Part shown: in pieces, positions 21,201 through 24,444 of the stretch
How positions within the stretch are numbered: position 1 is the first letter of the stretch
Layout: the number at the start of each line of letters is the position of its first letter
Origin: Verrucomicrobiota bacterium
Lineage (GTDB): Bacteria > Verrucomicrobiota > Verrucomicrobiia > Limisphaerales > AV2
Assembly (NCBI GenBank): GCA_003219675.1
Contig: QHPW01000135.1
Span: forward strand, 15,436 to 39,879
Direction: 5' to 3'
DNA length: 24,444 bases
Notes under the pieces: generated by a model
Told to the model about the DNA's origin: nothing
Seen by the model: the letters and a program-made list of their open reading frames with translations, nothing else
Database searches by the model: none
Program-made: the position numbers and the translations under genes

Positions 21201-22708
21201 GAGAGGTTGAAATAGCCGGTTGCGTCCGCCGCATACAGAAGCAACGAATGTCCGCCGACACACACTTCCGCGCCGATGATGGGCTTGATGCCGGCTGACT
21301 GGGCCGCCTGCACGAACTCCACGACCCCATGCAGGTTGCCCGTGTCCGTCAACGCGACGGCGGGCAGGCCGTGTTGCTTCGCCCGTTGCACAATCGCCGT
21401 TGGCGAAAGTGTTGAATCCAGAAAAGAGTAGTGGCTGTGCGTCCGCAACGGCACGTAGCCGCCGGCGTGAGAAGGCTCCGACTTTCGCCGATACGAAACG
21501 GGACGAATGAGCCTCGCTCCCCCGGCTGCCACGGTTTCATGCGGCGCATCACGCAGGCGGAAGTCATGCCCGCGCAAAATGACGGATTGGCCGCGCGATT
21601 TGCGGAGTTCATCAATCACGACGGCCAGCCGCGCTCGAGCGCCCCGTCGTTGCGCGCAAAGGTCCAGGGGGAGCTCACTGTGAAAACGGCCGTCATAAAC
21701 GTTTGAGAGTTTGAGCGACACCATCCGCAGGCTGACGCGCCGTTTCCACGCCTGACGCAGCATCACGTGCAGTCGCCCGTAGATGTCCGACTCCAGCCCG
21801 GTCGGCTCCAGCAGGCTTTCCCCGCACTGATCTTCGGCCATGTCGTTGTAGCGAACCTTGACCGTCAAGGTGCGGATGCTCTTTCCTTCCTCACGCACGT
21901 TGCTGAACAGGTGGTCCGCCATCCGGCGCAGCACGGCTTCGGCGTATTCCTCGTCCGTGACGTCCGCCGTGAAAGTTTCCTGCCGGCTGAATGATTTCGC
22001 CGGTTCATCTGCCGGCACAATGGGGCGCTCATCAATTCCGTTGGAAAACTGCTTGATCGGCGCCGCCATCCTGCCGAGCAAAAGTTCGAGCAGCTCCAGC
22101 GGGGTCGCGGAGATGTGTTTGATCTGTGCCAGGCCCGCCGCGCGGAGTCGGGTTTCCGTTTTCGGCCCGATGCCGGGCAGCCAGCGGCTCGGCAACGGAT
22201 GCAGGAAGGGAATTTCGCGGCCGGGCGGCACCTGTGCAAACGCGCCGGGCTTGGTCAGCTTTGAGGCGATCTGGCTGACCAGTTTGTTGCCGCCGATGCC
22301 TTCGCTGACCGGAATTTTCAGCGACTGCCCGATGGCTGCGCGAATGGCCAGGGCGATCTCAACGGGTGCGTTGCGCGCGGCGCTGAGGTCGAAGTAGCCC
22401 TCGTCAATGGAACTTTGTTCCACGTCCGGCGTGAAGTCATGCGCGAACGAAAACATCACACGGGAGAACCGCTCGTATTTCTCGAAGTCGCCGGGAAGGA
22501 CGATCAGGTTCGGACAAAGTTTTCGCGCCCGGACGGTGGGCATCGGCGCGAACACGCCGAACTTGCGGGCCTCGTAGGAAGCGGAAGCAATGATCCCGCG
22601 TTTCTCGCCGCCAACCGCGACCGGCTTGCCGCGCAATCGCGCGTCGGCGGCCTGTTCAACGGACGCAAAGAAGGCGTCCGCGTCCAGATGAACGATGGCG
22701 CGAGGCAC
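18296..22708 (-). CDS. Fused Y-family DNA polymerase (DinB-like) and DnaE-type DNA polymerase III alpha (DnaE2-like)
   Basis: One frame of 1470 residues starts at a GTG (22706-22708), 9 bases after the lexA stop. Residues 1-395 are a complete Y-family polymerase: HLDADAFFASVEQ (Asp9, Asp11, steric-gate-like Phe14), YEARKFGV...MP, SSIDEGYFD (Asp102, Glu103), helix-hairpin-helix WLPGIGPKTETRLRAAG, little finger ending IDELRKSRGQSVILRG. Residues 396-419 are a linker. From about 420 a full DnaE follows: PHP domain (LRTHSHYSFLD, ALTDTGN, KPIIGAEV), RGSAADSLVCYCLGIS, catalytic PDIDIDF (Asp776, Asp778), VKMDILA (third catalytic Asp942), STYGLVVYEEHILQLSEAFAGL, GYAFCKAHSTAYGVEAYQSAW, GFYHPLVYVLECHRLGIPLLPPTVN and a C-terminal OB fold (about 1370-1450). 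The RGSAADS, PDIDIDF and GFYHP style is closer to error-prone DnaE2 than to replicative DnaE1. The likely role is LexA-controlled translesion synthesis or mutagenesis. Both halves look catalytically intact; no imuA-like gene is nearby. Confidence 0.93.
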   Translation of the reverse strand: MPRAIVHLDADAFFASVEQAADARLRGKPVAVGGEKRGIIASASYEARKFGVFAPMPTVRARKLCPNLIVLPGDFEKYERFSRVMFSFAHDFTPDVEQSSIDEGYFDLSAARNAPVEIALAIRAAIGQSLKIPVSEGIGGNKLVSQIASKLTKPGAFAQVPPGREIPFLHPLPSRWLPGIGPKTETRLRAAGLAQIKHISATPLELLELLLGRMAAPIKQFSNGIDERPIVPADEPAKSFSRQETFTADVTDEEYAEAVLRRMADHLFSNVREEGKSIRTLTVKVRYNDMAEDQCGESLLEPTGLESDIYGRLHVMLRQAWKRRVSLRMVSLKLSNVYDGRFHSELPLDLCAQRRGARARLAVVIDELRKSRGQSVILRGHDFRLRDAPHETVAAGGARLIRPVSYRRKSEPSHAGGYVPLRTHSHYSFLDSTLSPTAIVQRAKQHGLPAVALTDTGNLHGVVEFVQAAQSAGIKPIIGAEVCVGGHSLLLYAADATGYFNLSRILSRHAEGAAGDEASIAAKQRQPLKRSLLADRAEGLLAVSSDASLADFFPGCFFQAVTRREGAVACPAVHYATPEDRRRYDILQSIRTLTLLEHEHPEKRRGGRYHFRAPAEMATACADHPEWLRTTHEITERCDFEFPFGKPQFPAFQAPEGSSSKGFLRHLVLEGLQRRYTGRRIVSDAGSEVAFAQVRAQVEEELSIIADVGYEDYFLITWDFLQECRRRGIEWITRGSAADSLVCYCLGISSVCPIRFGLYFRRFLNQERMALNKLPDIDIDFAHDFKDDMVKLIFAKYGPEHCAVVGGFSTFQARSAFAEAAKVLGVGERAARKFTEHFPWGFGGGWVPDESAPKGGKGLIELLRAGPETHDLPLDEEPYRTALEMAEFLDGMPRYPKMHPCGLVLSRQPMHELTPTFVANKGYSTTHFDMDAVEAIGLVKMDILAQGGLAAMRDVKAMLGRRDIEVDLDRCLARNKSNGQWLLGDSQASEPWQDAEVWEMIAGGGARAVHHIESPAMTSLCCMSNVREIDGLIAIVSVIRPGAANEGKKLAFTRRYQGVEPVAYPHPSLEACLRSTYGLVVYEEHILQLSEAFAGLPPGRADVLRRALNKQNRDVIAEIRGEFFASARTRGHAPEKVEEVWGLVTGFAGYAFCKAHSTAYGVEAYQSAWLKRYFPAEFMAAVLSNGKGFYHPLVYVLECHRLGIPLLPPTVNQPGPAFTVSHQAIRVPLIRVKGLTERTRDRILQERGRGAFVSMDDFYRRVMPAPEETEAMIRVGAFDEFGKTRTAQFWEAQFLRRSYGDWSGPGQGWLLPPAGAGRLPQVLLREPTRRERLRAETELLGFTVSGHPLELYQDVAWDTYCPVSRLNQHVGGEVVSCGLVIEQRVHHQVTGEPMKFLTLADWTGMVESELFAQTYKSYGLATVRYPVLAVTARVEPFENGRGFTLRILRASKPRIADARKTGQPRGAPLA

Positions 22709-22717
22709 AGAAACTCA

Positions 22718-23335
22718 TTATCTTTTTCGGATCAGCGCAACCATGACGCCCTGGATGACCAGCTCCCGGGCCGGTATCAGATCGGGATAACACGGATTCT
22801 CGGCCTTCAGATAAGGCTTGCCGTTGCGCGTCATGTAAGTCTTGAGCGTGCTGTCGCCGTCGATCAGGGCAGCCACGACATCGCCCGTTTTCGGCTCCGC
22901 CCTCGGCTCGATGACGACGAGGTCCCCCGGCGCGATGTGTTTCCCGATCATGGAATCGCCTTTGACTTCCAGGGCGAACGCGACTGGGGACGGTTTTATT
23001 CCAAGACTCTGAACGTCGATGGTCACGCAGCCTCTGGCCTCCTGGACACGGTCCTCACCGAAACCGGCAGGAATTGAACCCAGGAGCGGAATGTCCACGG
23101 TCCGCTTGCGAAATCGTTCGAGCGGCGAAACCACCCGCAACGACCGCGCCCGGCGTGGTTGACTTTCCAAAACTCCTTTCTGCCGGAGCAATTTCACATG
23201 GTTCACCGCGCCGGTTTTGCTTTTAAAGCCGAAATACGCGGCGATTTCCCGCAGCGTTGGCACCATGCCGGTGCGTTCCTGGTGCGCGCTGATGAAATCC
23301 AGCAATTTTTTCTGTCGCCTGGTCAGCCCGGTCAT
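22718..23335 (-). CDS. lexA: LexA repressor, SOS regulator and self-cleaving protease
   Basis: The protein has 205 residues. The N-terminal winged helix covers 1-67 (LTRRQKKLLDFISAHQERTG, VPTLREIAAYFGFKSKTGAVNHVKLL). The cleavage site is Ala90-Gly91 (SIPAGFGED). The S24-type domain has Ser128 (VKGDSMIGKHIAPGDLVVI) and Lys165 (STLKTYMTRNGKPYLKAENPCYPDL), the Ser-Lys dyad for RecA-stimulated self-cleavage. It represses DNA damage genes until RecA filaments trigger cleavage. A perfect palindrome overlaps its start codon, which indicates autoregulation. The fused polymerase gene follows after 9 bases, so it is most likely co-transcribed and damage-inducible. Confidence 0.96.
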   Translation of the reverse strand: MTGLTRRQKKLLDFISAHQERTGMVPTLREIAAYFGFKSKTGAVNHVKLLRQKGVLESQPRRARSLRVVSPLERFRKRTVDIPLLGSIPAGFGEDRVQEARGCVTIDVQSLGIKPSPVAFALEVKGDSMIGKHIAPGDLVVIEPRAEPKTGDVVAALIDGDSTLKTYMTRNGKPYLKAENPCYPDLIPARELVIQGVMVALIRKR

Positions 23336-23355
23336 AGTGTCCGCATGGACACTAT
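23334..23355 (-). promoter_or_regulatory. Probable LexA operator (SOS box) overlapping the lexA start
   Basis: ATAGTGTCC-GCAT-GGACACTAT on the plus strand is a perfect 9-4-9 palindrome, equal to ATAGTGTCC-ATGC-GGACACTAT on the coding strand. Its last two bases are the first two of the lexA ATG (23333-23335). Its other half covers the predicted -10 box, so bound LexA would block RNA polymerase. It is not the E. coli CTGT-N8-ACAG or the Bacillus GAAC-N4-GTTC consensus. The position and perfect symmetry make it the best candidate in the window; I saw no second copy. Confidence 0.8.
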
Positions 23356-23376
23356 ACCATCTTCCCCCTCTGTCAA
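23349..23376 (-). promoter_or_regulatory. Predicted sigma70 promoter of lexA-polymerase operon
   Basis: On the minus strand a perfect -35 box TTGACA (plus 23371-23376) is followed after 16 bases by TAGTGT (plus 23349-23354), which keeps the important T, A and final T of a -10 box. Transcription would begin within about ten bases of the lexA ATG, giving a very short or absent leader; accordingly there is no Shine-Dalgarno sequence between the promoter and the start. Confidence 0.6.
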
Positions 23377-23389
23377 CTCTTTCATCGTT

Positions 23390-23761
23390 TCAGATTCTAA
23401 AGACCTCTTTCACCACCGAGAGCAAGCCCCTCTCCCTGGCGGATACCCCGTCGTCGCTGGCGAGCACACGTTCCAGGGTGTCATAGACCGCCCGTTTATG
23501 CTCCGCGGAGGCAAAGCGTTTGGCAAGGGTCACGGCGTAGGCACGCGCGGCGTCCGCTGTCTGCGCCTGTTCTCTCACCCGCGCGACGGAAGCGTCCAGA
23601 TACTTGTCGCGCTCGTAGTCCGACTCTAGTTTAAAGGTATCGAGGACGCTTTGCACCGAGGCATCTTCCGCCAAAGTGAGCTTGCTGTCGGAATACATGC
23701 CGAGAACCAGCAGGTCGAGAAGCGCCTGACGCTGCGGTTCCGAAAGATTGCTGATGTTCAT
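23390..23761 (-). CDS. TerB-like protein
   Basis: The protein has 123 residues from the ATG at 23759-23761; a TTG at 23779 would add six. It is all helical, with two acidic TerB-type signatures: LVLGMYSDSKLTLAEDASV near the start and VLASDDGVSARERGLLSVVKEVF at the end, the D.......E pattern seen in TerB-like metal-binding helical proteins. TerB-like domains occur in tellurite resistance clusters but also in many stand-alone proteins of unknown role, and no other ter gene is here. It lies 54 bases upstream of lexA on the same strand, but the lexA promoter lies between, so it is probably a separate unit. A TTGACA (plus strand 23790-23795) stands upstream, without a good -10. Confidence 0.7.
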   Translation of the reverse strand: MNISNLSEPQRQALLDLLVLGMYSDSKLTLAEDASVQSVLDTFKLESDYERDKYLDASVARVREQAQTADAARAYAVTLAKRFASAEHKRAVYDTLERVLASDDGVSARERGLLSVVKEVFRI

Positions 23762-23879
23762 AAATGTTTGAAGACTCAACGGCCTGATATGTCAACATCG
23801 AATCAGCCGCCTCATGTCCAGCAGAAGAGGAATTCAGGCTGCAATCCCAAAAGATCGGGAGCGCATTGGGACCATGAAC

Positions 23880-23953
23880 GGTGGGGCGAGACTCCCGTCG
23901 AGCCCTGATCTCCACCGGATAGAAATCAGGGCTCGACGGAGTCTCGCCCCACC
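23880..23953. repeat. Long palindromic element (family A, copy 2)
   Basis: The left arm 23880-23909 (GGTGGGGCGAGACTCCCGTC then GAGCCCTGAT) and the right arm 23925-23953 (ATCAGGGCTCGACGGAGTCT then CGCCCCACC) are reverse complements apart from one extra C on the left. The loop has 15 bases. The element sits between the divergent terB-like and methyltransferase genes, the normal place for such elements, unlike copy 1 at 8029-8142, which lies in coding sequence. Confidence 0.85.
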
Positions 23954-23980
23954 CGGCATTGTTCTGACCCGACGTCGCCG

Positions 23981-24444
23981 ATGAGCAGCAATCCACAACC
24001 GATCGATCCTGTTGGCCGTTCCTGTCCGCTGTGCGACGAAGGAGACGCGACGCCATTTACGCAAAAGGGGTCTTTGCGGCTGGTGCGGTGTCGTCGTTGT
24101 TCGATGATCTACGCCGACCCGGTCGCGCCGGAGTTGGCCTCCGGAAAATTCTATGATCGGCTCGGATTGCCGTTCTATTTGTCGGCGGACAAACTGGCCG
24201 GCGACTTTGCGCCTGTCCGGTTCGAGCGGGAACTGCGGTGGTTTCAAGATTACTGCCGGGGTGGCGCGGTGTTGGATGTCGGCTGTTCGACCGGCGGGTT
24301 TTTGTTCCAATTGAAGGCGCGTTTTCCCGGCGACTTTACGGTTACGGGCACGGACGTTGCCGGCGCGGCGCTCGATTACGCCGAGAGTCGCGGCATCGAA
24401 GTGATTCGCGAGCCGTTTCTCGACTTCGACTTTCGCAACCGACG
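23981..24444 (+). CDS. SAM-dependent methyltransferase with N-terminal Cys4 motif; partial at right edge
   Basis: The frame is open from the ATG at 23981 to the window edge (154 codons), with no stop. Near the start, CPLCDEGD...LVRCRRCSMIYADP is a rubredoxin-like four-cysteine motif (CxxC...CxxC) that probably binds zinc. It is followed by VLDVGCSTGGFLFQL (SAM-binding motif I) and GTDVAGAALDYAESRGI (motif II region), a class I methyltransferase fold. Such Cys4 methyltransferases often act on sugar nucleotides or surface glycans, but the substrate is unknown. The C-terminal part lies outside the window. No clear ribosome binding site is visible before the ATG. Confidence 0.85.
   Translation, partial: MSSNPQPIDPVGRSCPLCDEGDATPFTQKGSLRLVRCRRCSMIYADPVAPELASGKFYDRLGLPFYLSADKLAGDFAPVRFERELRWFQDYCRGGAVLDVGCSTGGFLFQLKARFPGDFTVTGTDVAGAALDYAESRGIEVIREPFLDFDFRNR

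Overview
The window looks like a chromosomal segment of a GC-rich Verrucomicrobiota bacterium, probably of the Pedosphaera/Limisphaera type. The reasons are a single LptF/LptG-type permease, a secreted SGNH sialate O-acetylesterase, matrixin and beta-helix secreted proteins with Ig-like repeats and a C-terminal domain of the 'points/lines' type, a PEP-CTERM-like protein, and many short dispersed palindromes. This placement is inference from protein style and not from a marker gene. I see no transposase, phage gene or CRISPR array.

Layout. 1-2039 (minus): a YfiR-like periplasmic protein followed by a CHASE8-type sensor histidine kinase that is frameshifted and runs off the left edge. 2343-5651 (plus): cupin, LptF/LptG permease, sialate O-acetylesterase. 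5790-8829 (plus): a second histidine kinase (also frameshifted) and its OmpR-type response regulator; the junction of the two genes lies inside a palindromic repeat. 9196-11562 (plus): an exported ankyrin-repeat protein. 11563-12106: a gene-free stretch full of small hairpins. 12107-12886 (minus): a YdfG-like short-chain dehydrogenase. 13166-17686 (plus): secreted proteins, namely a small exported protein, a matrixin-Ig metalloprotease, a decayed beta-helix protein and a PEP-CTERM-like protein cut just before its basic tail. 17879-17953 (minus): tRNA-Val(GAC) with a terminator. 18296-23335 (minus): lexA and a 1470-residue polymerase. 23390-23761 (minus): a TerB-like protein. 23981 to the right edge (plus): a methyltransferase with an N-terminal Cys4 motif.

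The most striking item is the lexA-polymerase pair. The polymerase is one uninterrupted frame that joins a complete Y-family (DinB-like) polymerase with intact catalytic acidic residues to a complete DnaE-type (DnaE2-like) C-family polymerase. It starts 9 bases after the lexA stop. A perfect 9-4-9 palindrome overlaps both the predicted -10 box and the lexA start codon, so both genes are probably one LexA-autoregulated SOS unit. In most bacteria that use an ImuB/DnaE2 mutasome, the Y-family partner is a separate and catalytically dead protein; here the two are fused and the Y part looks active.

A second theme is repeat invasion. At least two long palindrome families, several tandem mini-hairpins and a CTCAACTCTCAACC-type repeat lie in gaps and, more unusually, inside reading frames: they form the tail of the second kinase, the head of its response regulator and two insertions in its ATPase domain. 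Several genes carry frameshifts or a premature stop. Real decay and assembly indels cannot be told apart from one sequence, although the 4.4-kb polymerase and 2.4-kb ankyrin frames are intact.
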